The notes under the pieces are model-generated. The model saw nothing but the letters and a program-made list of their open reading frames with translations, was not told the DNA's origin and did not search any database. A stretch of DNA of 64,000 nt from the NCBI RefSeq assembly GCF_000004195.4, contig NC_030677.2, positions 69,154,222 through 69,218,221 on the forward strand, read 5' to 3'. The stretch is from Xenopus tropicalis (taxonomy: Eukaryota; Chordata; Amphibia; Anura; Pipidae). The position numbers were made by a program, and so were the translations under genes. Below, piece after piece: positions 1-11,256 of this stretch (position 1 is its first letter; each line of letters begins with the position of its first letter).

Positions 1-2889
1 AGCACTATATTGGTCCATTGGATGCTTTGGAGTATTGGAGTTTTGTGGTGCTCTCATTAATTAATAATGCAGTGCCTGATGTTTGTGAAGCTTTCACAAA
101 CTTGGCAGGAATACTTCCTGACTCAGTAGAGCTTACAACAACACTTCATTCCCTTCATCTGAGAAATTTGATAGATCAGTGATTACAGTAAGCTATAAAT
201 ATATGTATCTGGAACTCCTAAATTTGCATGTTTAGGCTTTTTTTTAAAAAAAAATACAATTATGTTTTTAATTAGCGCCACTCGGAAGATTTTGCATTTG
301 TTGCTCCTGTTTATATCAGGGATTGTTTTTTTGCAGTTCAAGACCTTTTGTCAAGGATCTGGTTATGACCCTGCTTATGTCATAGCAATTCACGCGCACA
401 TTGCTATATCAGGAACTGAATGCCTAGTATTAGTAGTCCAAAGTAATATTTCAGTAACCACTAAAAATAGGAAACCCATGCAAAGTACAACTCTGAGCAA
501 GTTTACATTTATTTTCTGTTGGGATTTAGATTCCTTCAGTGTTTTAATTTTTTTGGGTAAATTATGTTATTTGGAGCCCAGCCTCTTCTACATAGGACAC
601 CTGTACAAAATCATATGCCACTGATAAAGCCATTTGCACTTGAAATTCAGCACTGGTAAAGAAATAAACACAACGTTATATTTATGTTTGGCAACAACTG
701 TCCAACAACATGCTTTTCTCTTATAAGCTAATTTCCTACAAACAATATGTAATACGAAATATTTGACACAAAAGCAGCATAAAAGGCTGGTGGTCACATT
801 TAATTGAAAGTATAAGAAGGGTCAGGGGGCTGCAGAGCAGGGCAAGTGGCCCCCAAAAACACTAGTTTGACATGAACCCTTTCACTCACATCTCATACTG
901 TGTTTGATATGCAGTTTTAAAAGATGCCACATTTGGTGATAAAATAATTCTTATTTCAATAGATATGCCTAATTATCTTCAAGGCGCCAGAACTGCTGCC
1001 ATTAGGGGAATACCAAGTGGAATAAATGTGCTTGCCACGCTTTAATAAGATGGAGAATTTATGTGCCCGATCAACTGTTTAATGCCTGATAGCATCATTA
1101 TGGCAAGCTAGAACACTGGAAATGCAGACAGCAGCACAGCATGGAACTGTATTTTTAGTATAATACTCTTTTTTTCCTTTATTTATTCTCTTGGATCTAA
1201 TAGAAAAACCATTAATAAATCTAATACTATCATGTAATTGTGGAAATTATGGAAGTTATATGTAGATTATTTTACACTACTAAGTACAACAAGGATTGCG
1301 ATTATCCTCACCGAGCCAGAAACGGTAGGAGAGCTATAATTTTCATAATGGAAATAAATGTGTATTATGTATTGGTGTGAGTCCATTTGTTGTCATATGT
1401 GTTTACTCTGGAAAGTATTTACCATGAAAATGTGCCATGCTTTATGACTTACTTACCCAGGGCTTCTCCACTGGTAGACATCAGGCTTCTGAACTGCTGA
1501 CATTCTGCACACACCAACACACACTCCCCATAACTACTGGACTCTTCACAGTGTCACTTTAAGCCAAGCCACTTTAAATACTCACTGCACAATTTCAAAT
1601 ATTTCATTGTGTTTTTTTATTGTAAATACTTGTACCTTATTGCACACTGTTAATATATTTAATATTTGTATTTTTTTTTTGTCTATGTAAAGTTGGAAGG
1701 AACACAGGTCAAAAAATTTCATTACGGTAATGATGCATGAACTTGAAACTTGAAAACTTGCTGGGTCTGACATTAGCCTAAGTGGCAACTTTATGAATTG
1801 GTAAAATCTATCACTAGATAATGCTGTAATAGATGAATAAATTTAAAACCGTTTACACAGCTATACAACTCAAACCTTTGCCTAAGATTAACTATAGGGC
1901 CCATTTATGGAGGGCTTGCTCCTATATCTTCTGCACTCTGCACCCTGTGCTGGAGTAAGTAGCCAGGATGCAGTGCTGTCAGACTCAGGGGAGCTCAGTT
2001 AGAAATGATATGCAATCTAGGGATGTGCCAGGGTACCAACTAAGTCCCACAATGCTGCATGCAGAGTGAGATTGAACGAGGTGCAAAGGTGCAAGAACAG
2101 TGTGCTTTTTAACTCTATAAGGATTAAATTATCAAGCCAATAGAAATTTTGCTTACTAGTGGATTTCTTTTGGTAGCAATAATGGACACAAAAATGTAGT
2201 GCCTCAGTTGATTCTTGGTTAATGAATATGCAACAATTCTTTATGAACCATTATACACTTTAGCATTTGTTGTGTTTAATTAACTATTGCCTCTTAAAGC
2301 CTATTAGGCTTACACTGCAGATCCTCCTTTGTTCCGGGAGCAAGAGGTTTATTTAGTGTATGGAAACCTATACTTTAATAGCATGTGGGATGTAATATCT
2401 CACAATTCAGCCCACATGTAAGCTGCAGGAATCCTCACTGTGGCACTTATAATTTGTAAGTAACACATTCTGTGTACAATTTGCCTGTTAAATCATTTAA
2501 CACCCACTGAATAGCTGCCTTTTGATTGTGTATCTCTACATGCACTGGTTGGAAGAGGGTTTTTTAACTTTAGGAAATATATTACATGATCTGCTAATGT
2601 ACAAGTTACTCAAAATGATGCCAAGGCCTGTTTTAGTGCCTGCTATTTGTTGGCCTTTGGTCAGTCCTACTACCCCCTTTCCAATCAAATCCACCTTACA
2701 GTCTAAAACTCACCAGTTCCCCTTTAGCTAGTGAAGTGCAGAGCTTTCAATGTGGGTTAGGTAAAGTTCCTTTACCAAGTTAATGCAAGGGAAAAAAAAT
2801 ACCAAAATTCGCCAGCAGCTGGTGCATGGTCTATGTTGTTTTCTGTTGTGTTTTGCTGGCAAGTCTTTCAACTCTAGCACCATCTAGAG

Positions 2890-3060
2890 TAGGGGTCCTC
2901 AACCTTTCTTACTCATGAGCCACAGTCAAATGTAAAAAGACTTGGGGAGCAACACAAACATTATAAAAGATCATGGGGGTGCCAAATAAGGGCTGTGATT
3001 AGCTATTTAGTAGCCTCTATGCATAAACTTGCCACCAAGCCAGGAATTCAAAAATAAACA
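2890..3060 (+). repeat. truncated hAT-like dispersed element
   Basis: Starts with GGGGTCCTCAACCTTTCTTA and continues with text of the type 'GAGCCACAGTCAAATG ... GGGGAGCAACA', the same family as the complete element at 37268-37488. The other terminal repeat is missing, so this copy is truncated. Confidence 0.55.
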
Positions 3061-3349
3061 TTGAGTTGTTCTGATGATGACATTTTCTGTGTCATTATAT
3101 CTGTTAACATAATGTGCGTAGATTTCTCTCACCCTGATTGTCCCAGTTATAATGTTAGAAATATGTAAAGGCTGAGTGTTGATTTAGCACATGCCAGTAT
3201 GCTATTGGCCTAATAATAAACTGTGCCGTTACAAAATGTATCTATTGACTGTAACATCAGAGGGAGACAACTACAGCATTATTAAGTTACAGTTTTGACA
3301 CAGGAACAGATCCTCTTCAACCACCCTGTGCAACAACCAGTCATAAAAA

Positions 3350-3695
3350 AGGATATTAATGAGTTGGACAGAGTGCAGAGATGTGCAACTAAACTAGTAA
3401 ATGGGATGGAAGATTTAAACTATGAGGTTAGACTGTCACAGTTGGGGTTGTTTTCAGAGGGGACATGATTACTCTGTACAAGTACATTAGAGGGGATTAT
3501 AGGCAGATGGGGGATGCTCTTTTTTCTCATAAAAATGTCCAACGCACCAGGGGCCACCCCTTTAGATTGAAGGAACAGAACTTTCATTTGAAGCAGCATA
3601 AATGTTTTTTCACGTTGAGGGCAGTGAGGTTGGGGAATGCCCTTCCTAGTGATGTTGTAATGACAGATTCTGTTAATGCCTTGGATAGTTCTTGA
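3350..3695 (+). pseudogene. decayed C-terminal tail of a non-LTR (LINE-type) reverse transcriptase
   Basis: In two successive frames the translation reads [14 protein letters not shown] ... [12 protein letters not shown], then a shift, then [12 protein letters not shown] and later FFTLRAVRLGNALPSDVV. This order (VQRRATK, YEERL..LGL, RGDLI.VYKY, then R...WN.LP..VV) is the common C-terminal tail of LINE-type reverse transcriptases. The stretch expected between LFS and RGD is missing with a frameshift, and there is no catalytic domain, so this is a dead 5'-truncated copy. The following 150 bp, up to about 3875 and ending near TTCAACCCTATGTAAC, probably belong to its 3' tail. Confidence 0.6.
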
Positions 3696-5180
3696 ACAAG
3701 CATAATATAAAAGGCTATTGTGATACTAGAATCTACAATTAGTATTGATGTTGGTATATGTGGTTTATGTATGTGAGTGTATAGATTGGTAAGTATAGGT
3801 TGTGTGTGCTGGGTTTACCTGGAAGGGTTAAACTTGATGGACTTGATGGTCTTTTTTCAACCCTATGTAACTAAGCAACTATGTAACCTGTCACGGTTGC
3901 TACCTACGGTTACAGCATGAAATGCCCAAATGTGTGTTTTCTGGCAGGCAGCATGGAGGATTTTGATTGTTTCTCTGCTGTTTTAAATACTGTATGCCTG
4001 TAGAGAGCTGCCCGGTCTAAGACTAGCCTAACTCTTAACTGCTTGTGGCTCTTAAGTGCTGGACTGAAGAAGGCAAGGATTGTTTGCATATTTGTCAATT
4101 CTGCTCAAATTTGACTGTATGAATTTGAATTCAGCACAGTGGTGTGCCTTAAGCACATCAGGCCTCCAGCAAAAATGTTATGTCTGAGGGCCCAGAGCAC
4201 ACCCTAAGACCCCTGTCTGGTTCCCAAGAGCTGGCCACCCACTGCAGTCCACAGCAAATATGCAAGTGGACGGGGCAGTGAGTGGGAACTACCATACAGC
4301 AAAGTCCTGTTCCAGGCCTTCTTGTCCCCATGCCCCCAAGGGGTCTGCTGTATGTCAGTTATGCCACTGATTTAGTATTTGTCCAGATCTTTTCTGGAGG
4401 ATTTGATATTCAGCCAATGCAAACAATTATGATTAGGCTCATGCCTAAAATTCTTGTGATAAACTGTAGGGGGCACCCTATCCCATACAAAATATAATTG
4501 TTCTGATATTATTATGTTCTGTTTGTTCTGTATGTCAGTATGTGCCCATTATAACCGGCACTAATCCCCCTCTCTGGAGATATAACCTACTTCATCCTGC
4601 ACTAACAATTTTAACTCAAAGCGAAAGATGTCCCAATAGAGAGCATCAGTCTGGTACCAACATTGTAGGTCGTTTTGCTTTACCATATAAAATATCCTTA
4701 GAACTATTTGGTTAAGGCTTATCTACATGTGTTTAGCTATATGAATATTGACATATTTGTTATTATTTGAAATATTCATCTTTGTAACTAAAGACTAAAG
4801 GTCCCATAAAATATTCAAATTTCTTTTAATAGAAATGTATATTCCTTTGGTTCTGTATTGAGATTTCATCTGAAATAATTGAAAATGTCTACTGTAGTAA
4901 CAAGACAGGAATTTTCAGAGATGGACCTTGGAAATGATCCCCTGTGTTCCAGATTGTCACAACCATGTGCTAAAGAGCTTAAGATTTTTTCTCTCCTAAT
5001 AAATACAATTAGTGTTAAATGGGATTGCATGAAGAAGGCACTAGTTTTTGTGTGCTGAAACAAATAAAAGGCATGTGTAACTCTGCTCGCTCCTTGCTGC
5101 TGCCTTTCATTGCTCGGTGCTTTTTCCTCCTTTGTGAAGGCAGCAGATCCTGTTGGTAATTGGTTGAATCAGATTTAACA

Positions 5181-5270
5181 ATGCAGGCAGATAAACATTT
5201 GTGGCAGCCGCTGCCATGGCAACGTCACAGTGCTTCTCCTCCTATTCCCCCTCCCCAGTCTCCAATCTAA
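5181..5270 (+). other. possible upstream ORF 1 in the MMNED leader
   Basis: ATG at 5181 opens a 29-codon frame ending at TAA 5268-5270. It overlaps the second upstream ORF in another frame. It matters only if transcription starts before 5181, which is unknown. No similarity to any protein is recognised. Confidence 0.25.
5210..5223. promoter_or_regulatory. X-box-like RFX site next to a CRE half-site
   Basis: Reads GCTGCCATGGCAAC, one mismatch from the palindromic RFX X-box GTTGCCATGGCAAC. CGTCA, a CREB/ATF half-site, overlaps its last base at 5223-5227. It lies about 125 bp before the MMNED start codon. The match is seen directly; a regulatory role is inference. The same bases contain an ATG in strong initiation context, so the site could instead be part of a transcribed leader. 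Confidence 0.45.
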
Positions 5271-5344
5271 GCAGCCAGCGACACAGTGGTCCGTGCTGTG
5301 GAGAGGGTTTCATGGCAGAGATATTTTACTGGAGAAATTATTAA
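5216..5344 (+). other. possible upstream ORF 2, ending 2 nt before the MMNED start codon
   Basis: ATG at 5216 sits in a very strong context (GCCATGG, G at -3 and +4) and opens 42 codons that stop at TAA 5342-5344. Only two bases separate that stop from the ankyrin ATG at 5347. A second in-frame ATG lies at 5312. If the leader includes it, this frame would be placed to hold back or re-initiate translation of the ankyrin start. It is meaningless if transcription begins downstream of 5216. Confidence 0.3.
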
Positions 5345-5346
5345 AA

Positions 5347-5430
5347 ATGATGAATGAAGACACTGCTCAGAAAACAGATGGAGGGGAGAGGTATAATGGA
5401 GCCAACCTGAGAAGGAAAAGACCCAAAAAG
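5347..5430 (+). CDS. ank2: ankyrin-2 alternative first coding exon, MMNED form (28 residues)
   Basis: Encodes the N-terminus that precedes the ankyrin repeats in the classical ankyrin-B isoform. It begins MMNEDTAQKTDGG and ends LRRKRPKK, and I recognise both as the ANK2 start. The exon closes on AAG followed by the donor GTAATG at 5431, in phase 0, so it joins in frame to exon 2 at 61283. The tail is basic (R22, R23, K24, R25, K27, K28) and sits directly before the first repeat. I chose the first of two consecutive ATGs: it has A at -3, and the family protein also starts with two methionines. The reading frame is open upstream to 5230 but without an ATG there, so that stretch is read as untranslated. 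Confidence 0.95.
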
Positions 5431-8400
5431 GTAATGGCTGGAATAATTGTAAAAGCATGCTTTCCAAGCCTGAACAGAAGGGATGTAAGCAGTGCCATTC
5501 CTCTAGGCGTGTCAGTTTCAGGCATATAGGGATCAGTTTTGTAACTTGCACCTACTCAGGGAGAGCGCTGGGGACTATCTTTCTGTCATTATAGCGAAGC
5601 GAGTTCTACTTATTTACTTCTTCCTATATGCCATAAATGTGCTTGTATCTGTACAAGACTACTGTGAATGAAAGTATCAGGCTGTCTGTAGAAATGGCTG
5701 ATCTTTGGCTTTATATAGATAATACAGCTTGTAGGGCTGCTGTAAGGCTGCTGATGTAAACAGAGGACATGTTTGCTTTTTTTTTTTTTACCTTGAACTG
5801 GGTTTTAATCAATTTTATTTTGATTATGTTAACAGTTTTGCTGTGGTTTTTATGGCTGTTGAGCTATAAATCAAGAGTATTTTTCTGTGCAATATTGTGT
5901 CATGTATAATATTATATGTGGGAACTGGTGGTGGAGTCTCATTAAATGGAAAAATATTTGCAGTGGCTAAAAGGCTTGTGGGTAAAATTTCAATCTCATT
6001 AAAAACCTAATTTTTTAAATTATGCTGAAATGTCAAATCACTTTTGTTATTTTAAGTAAATAATAAAAAAAAACCTGGATAGCCACACCCAGTAAGACAC
6101 GAGTCTCCAGGCTGCTGATGGGAGAAGATAAAAACATTAGGCACTATCACACATCCAGCAGCGTTCCAATTCATTGGCTGCATATACATCATTAAATTGA
6201 ACTAGCACATCAAAGACAATCATTTCAAAGTGTGTTGTTTTACCTGTGCCATTTCCTCTTTATTTATGTGGCATGCAATTTTCTTTGAGTAGATGATTTT
6301 GCTGAGCATTTACCTGTATTTACCGGCAGATTAAAAATATAGAAATGAATTGGTATTAACAAATGAGTGGCAAGTGTTTGCTGAGAGAGTAATTGAATCT
6401 TTCATTCAGACAGGGAAGATTCTGTAGGTTGCTTGACATATGGACAAGCAAGTACACAAGGTCGTATAACAGTCATTCTGATCAATAAAGGACCATAGCT
6501 GTGACGCTTCATGGAAAATGCCTGCCTGTTCCTTTAAAAATAAACAAACACATTTTCCAGACCTGTATTTTGCAGCATTTGCCTTATTCCTATTTTATAT
6601 TTTAGCAGCTTTCCGCTCTATATAAAGGTTGTGCTGAGGATATCCATTTTACTTAGCAAATGAAAAACAATCATAAAAAACTCACATTCTTATTGACTAG
6701 TAATCTCTTGTGATGCTTCACTCTTTCGCAAATATGAGGGTGAAAGGCCTTGCTGGGGAGTGATACTGTATTTCAAGAATTAGTGATGCTGGCATATCTT
6801 ATTTATATATGTGACACAATTGCTTTTATCCCAACCATTTTATTACCTTCTGCATCTTCTTGCTTTAGAGGCTTTAATAAATGAGCCAAAGAGAGAATTC
6901 TGAGCTTCCTGCCTTTTTATATTCAATCACCTGTACTTACACTGCATTGCACATACTGTATAAATATATATATACTATGTAGTAGCCTGTTGTGTCTGTG
7001 CAAGTAGATAGAGATACATGATGATCTTGTGGCATCAATGTTGTAAGAAGGAATGGTTGTTATAGTAATAAATGCAGCAGTTAGCTAGTATGTAAATTAC
7101 CTATTTCCTTTAATGGAACCCAAAAACATTAGGTCATTTTGTAATATAATGTACCTTATAACAGGGCCGGATGGGCTACTTTATTCTTGCATAAGTTGCA
7201 TTTAAGAGGGAAAGTTAAGCAGAATCACTGTGGGTTCTGCCAACCTACAACTACAAAAGCAAGTATCTGCTCAGTTATCCACAAATAAATGTTCCCCAGC
7301 ATCACTTTTTATCAGGATCACTGGTGCATGCTCTCATTGTGGGATACATTGGGTGTCTTAGTCACTCCTTTTCTGTGGGCATGAGCATTTGAAAAAAAAT
7401 AAGATTTTTTAGCTCTTATTTTTTTAAAAAAGAACTATAAACGAGGCCATGCATTTCGTGTGCACCTGGCCTATGATAACTAGCAATAGGAAATGGAAAA
7501 TATTCTCACCTTATTCTGGTCACAAAGACAAATGACTCTATATTAATAAGTACCGTACTTCCCATATAAACATAATGATAAATCAACTGAACTCTCGCTT
7601 TCAACTGGCCCATTCCGAGCTTTATTACATTGGTTTTGTCTAACCCATAAGACCTTGAAGTTAATGGGGATTCAGGGGCTTTTACTCAGCTGATTCTTTG
7701 ATTTTCTGCAGCACACTGCATAACTACATAAATGCTTTAAGGCATAGTCAGATGAACCAGCTCTGCATTTTATTGTTGTTGGAAGTCAGCAAAAACTGAT
7801 CCCATAAGTCCCTTTGGAAGCAGTCACGTGAGCAGTCACTACAACACTCATAATTCAGTGATTCGTTTACCATCCTGGCCCCATGAAACAAGCATGTTGT
7901 CAGAATGTCCTGTATGTTTTCTTTAAACTTGACCATAAAGTATTATGGCCTAAACCATAGGAATATTTCAAAATTTTCTTTTTATGTTTTAACTGGCACC
8001 ACTGGCATACGGAGTGTTTAGTCTGCTCAGTTATTAGTAACTCCAAGGGAAAGGAACAAAACACTAAAGTTCACCCTCTGTTAACTTATCTGGCATTCAC
8101 CTGCCCGTTGTAGCTTAAAATTGCTTACCGTTGTGTTGTGTGTGAGTGAGTGCTAGTGCAGCTGCACACAGAAGTACTAATCACTGCAGGGATAAAATGC
8201 CTTATTGCTTTACATGAACATACAGATGTGTATGCAAACTTAAACACTATACAGATATTAAAGAGCAAATTATCATATTACTGCTAGTGTTCTTGGTGAA
8301 AATCATATGATCGATACTCTGGTGGTTTTGTATGAGCACAAAGATATAGATGTGTGCGTGTTCTCCTTTTTACTTTGTTTTTATTTGCACATTTTATTTT

Positions 8401-9587
8401 AGCTCTAGTATTCTATTTTGGGGATCCTTTCATCTGCTACATCTCATAATGCTTAAATCCTTGGATAGAAGATTTCTGGGTGAAAGGCCTTACTGCTGAA
8501 TGTTATCATGTCAGGAGCTGAAGTTATGTGTTCCTTTATTGAGGGTGCAAGGAATTAAGAGCAGCAGTAGGGACAGTTACTTATGTTCTTTAAATAAATG
8601 AACTGGTTGTCTGCTTACACAGCATTTTGACCACTATCATATAACCTGATTTAGTGGAAGCTATACAAGCCTGCATACAAGGAACACCACATATAGTTTT
8701 GTTGTGTCTTATCAAAGCTGCTTCTCAGGATGGTTGAACCCTGCCCTGTCTTGTTCTTGAGATCACCAGAAGAACAGATAACTAGAATAGAAGTAAAATA
8801 GAGGCAATTCCAGGATGTAACAGAGCCAGGGACTATAAGGCAATAATAGAGGACTACAATAGAAATATTTAGGAATAAATAGATTATCTGTGTAAAAATG
8901 TGAACTCTGAAATCACCTTTTTTTACTAAACGGGTCTGACAGTGGATTGTCAGCAATACTGTTTTCCTAGTCATTGGATGCGGCTTGTTTTGGCATCATC
9001 AGCATAGCTGGTCATTTTTCAACTCGGCGGGAGGTGACAAAATATCTGACATTAGTTCCACTAGCTTAGACGGAATGCAACTTTCCATTGTTGTAGCAGG
9101 TCACTCTGAGTCGGGCATGGAAATGAAAGCTGTCAGGCATATTAAATTGGTGTAAAAAATCTGTTCTATATGACTGTAATATACTATGAGTTTTGCATCC
9201 AATACTGCCATCAGCACCTGAAGGCGCAGGCTGGAGCACAAACATCTGCTCTTACTCAATTAATTCATCACTGCCTGCACTTGGCAGAGCTGTATTCATG
9301 AGGGGCAGATGGGGGGGAGGCAGGTATGTGAATCCAATGCCACCCTCTACGCATACCCAAACTTGACCGTACTTCAGATCAGTGCAGTGTTCTGCACCGG
9401 CAACAAATGTATAATCCAACATGAGGTCCAGAGTCGGATTGCCCTGGATGCAAGTTTTTTTTTTCTGAATGAATACTTAGGGCCTTGATTTTGTATCTTT
9501 TAGAACTGTTTATGCTGAAATATGACATGACTATTTAAAGGTGATGTAAACCTTTCCCCATGCTCTTGTCATAAAATTGCAGAATAT

Positions 9588-9662
9588 GAATCAAAAAAAT
9601 AATGACATGTGCCAGAGTTAGTTCATCTTTGAACTAACTCTGGCCCATGTCTTTTTGATCTG
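9588..9662. repeat. long hairpin with 6-nt loop
   Basis: GACATGTGCCAGAGTTAGTT(C) at 9604-9624 faces its reverse complement at 9631-9651 with one unpaired difference, around the loop ATCTTT. Pairing continues partly outward (ATCAAAAA against TTTTTGAT). It lies in a short dispersed element that begins about 9540. Confidence 0.7.
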
Positions 9663-11220
9663 GAAGATACATTTATTCTTGAGTTAACTTGATGCCTACA
9701 TTGCTATGCTTCTATTTCTATATATCTATATAGCTAACTAATTCATTACATGCAGTTGCAGTTACCAGTACAACTACAGACTTCTCTCCCATGCAGCCAT
9801 AAGCTGTATATTAGTTCAACTTTCCTCTTCACATTATCCTGAGAAATGTGCTGTAGTTAATTAGAATCCTGATGACTTGAAGCACATGGCTGTGGATAAA
9901 AACAAGGTCAAGCAGGGAGAACCGGGCTGTAAAGAAGCCAAAGTGTTGGTTACAACACCTATGAAGGTCTGACATTGGCCAAGGTCAGAGTTGTGTCTGG
10001 ATTAACATGGGAGCACTGTTAAAAACAGTGCTGAAATACACCAGATATCACAACTTTAACTATTGTTTACAAATAAGTGTAAAATGTGGGGTTGTAACTC
10101 GGCAAGGCCTACGATTCATGAAGCTATTTGTAGCAGTTACTTTGTTTGTAGCTACAAAAATAGACAATACTCATAATTGTCTTTACAGGGATGTGTGTTA
10201 TAGCAGAGGCAGTTCTCGGTATTGTCTATGGCAGGGTATTTTTGGCATTTTGTAGCCATGACAAGTAGCTGCTACTATGTAGCACTGTTTGCCTTAGCCC
10301 AAAAGGTTGTTTAAACAAGTCTCTGTTCTCTATGTTCCCTCATAGTGGCATCAAAACCAGCTGTTAGCATTGTTCAGTTTCAAGAGGTTAATGAAGTTAA
10401 GCATGCAATGATTGCTAATAGTCTGGTTACTTATAGGAACCATACAAAAAAAGGAACTTAATTTTGAACCATTAAGCAGGGGTGCAATGAGGCTGTGACC
10501 ACAAAATTCATATACACAACAACAAGAGGTCCTCTGCACCAAAATATAGGACATTTAGATATTTTGTGCATTAAGCTACTAAGAAATGCCATTCGCTTTA
10601 AACAAAACAGGGATTGTCATCCCTGGTCTGGCCAGTCCTAAACTTACTTATGCGAGTCATTAAGTATTCTTTATTATACATTTTCTACATTTTACACAGG
10701 TGCTGAGTTTTAACATTGCTTTCCTTCATTAAAACTCCCAAATGGTTGCCCTTTTTATTGGCCACGACTGGGATCACCTGGAATGTTGGGAGTCACTATC
10801 AGTATTATATTTTATATATAAAGAACAAATAAAGTGCAATTTACTGGGGGTGGATATTTGTTAGGCACCCCCCATGAATATGATCATTTCTTCACTGCAT
10901 TGTCCTGATAGCATGGATAAATTCCCAGTCTTCACTCAACTGTGCACTTACAGTGTCCATTACATTGAAGAGAATTGCTGAGGCATTGGCAGTGCTGTGA
11001 GACAGGGATAGTACCCCAAGCCACTATAAGGTTAACAGTTATTTTCACTGGAGGGGGGCTAACTAGTTGGTACCCCCAGTAAAGTTCACTTTGCTTTCAT
11101 TTTAATCAAATAAGTAAGGAAAGATGGGGTATGTACTACAGACCACCAGGATCAATTTCACCAGAAACCAAATAACGTGCTTGTATGTATGGAGTGGAAA
11201 CCCACACTACCATGGGGTGT

Positions 11221-11256
11221 ACATACAATCACATACATACAATCACATACATACTT
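11221..11256 (+). repeat. short tandem repeat, ACATACAATC/ACATAC units
   Basis: A few copies of ACATACAATCACATAC in tandem; simple low-complexity DNA. Confidence 0.7.

Larger units (their letters stand above)
1..5079. other. upstream non-coding DNA
   Basis: No exon of a neighbouring gene is recognised. ORFs here are short, often lack ATG, and have no recognisable protein composition. Identified contents are a truncated hAT-like repeat (about 2890-3060), a decayed retrotransposon tail (about 3350-3695) and miscellaneous diverged repeat sequence near 4130-4500. The rest shows nothing I can name. Confidence 0.6.
5080..5346 (+). promoter_or_regulatory. putative promoter / 5' untranslated region of the MMNED first exon
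   Basis: Repeat-free, relatively GC- and pyrimidine-rich stretch just before the MMNED start codon. It holds a near-perfect RFX X-box at 5210-5223, overlapped by a CGTCA half-site at 5223-5227. It also holds a long pyrimidine tract ending in AG at 5257-5258 that would serve as a splice acceptor if the 5' leader begins in an upstream non-coding exon. No TATA box is obvious. The transcription start cannot be read from sequence, so which of these elements are promoter and which are leader is unresolved. Confidence 0.45.

Noticed and set aside
262..624. 120-codon open frame on +
   Set aside because: No recognisable domain, AT-driven composition and no splice or promoter context; fits chance.
5230..5346. 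In-frame upstream extension of the MMNED exon
   Set aside because: Opens with GTG, not ATG, and the family start MMNED is present at 5347.
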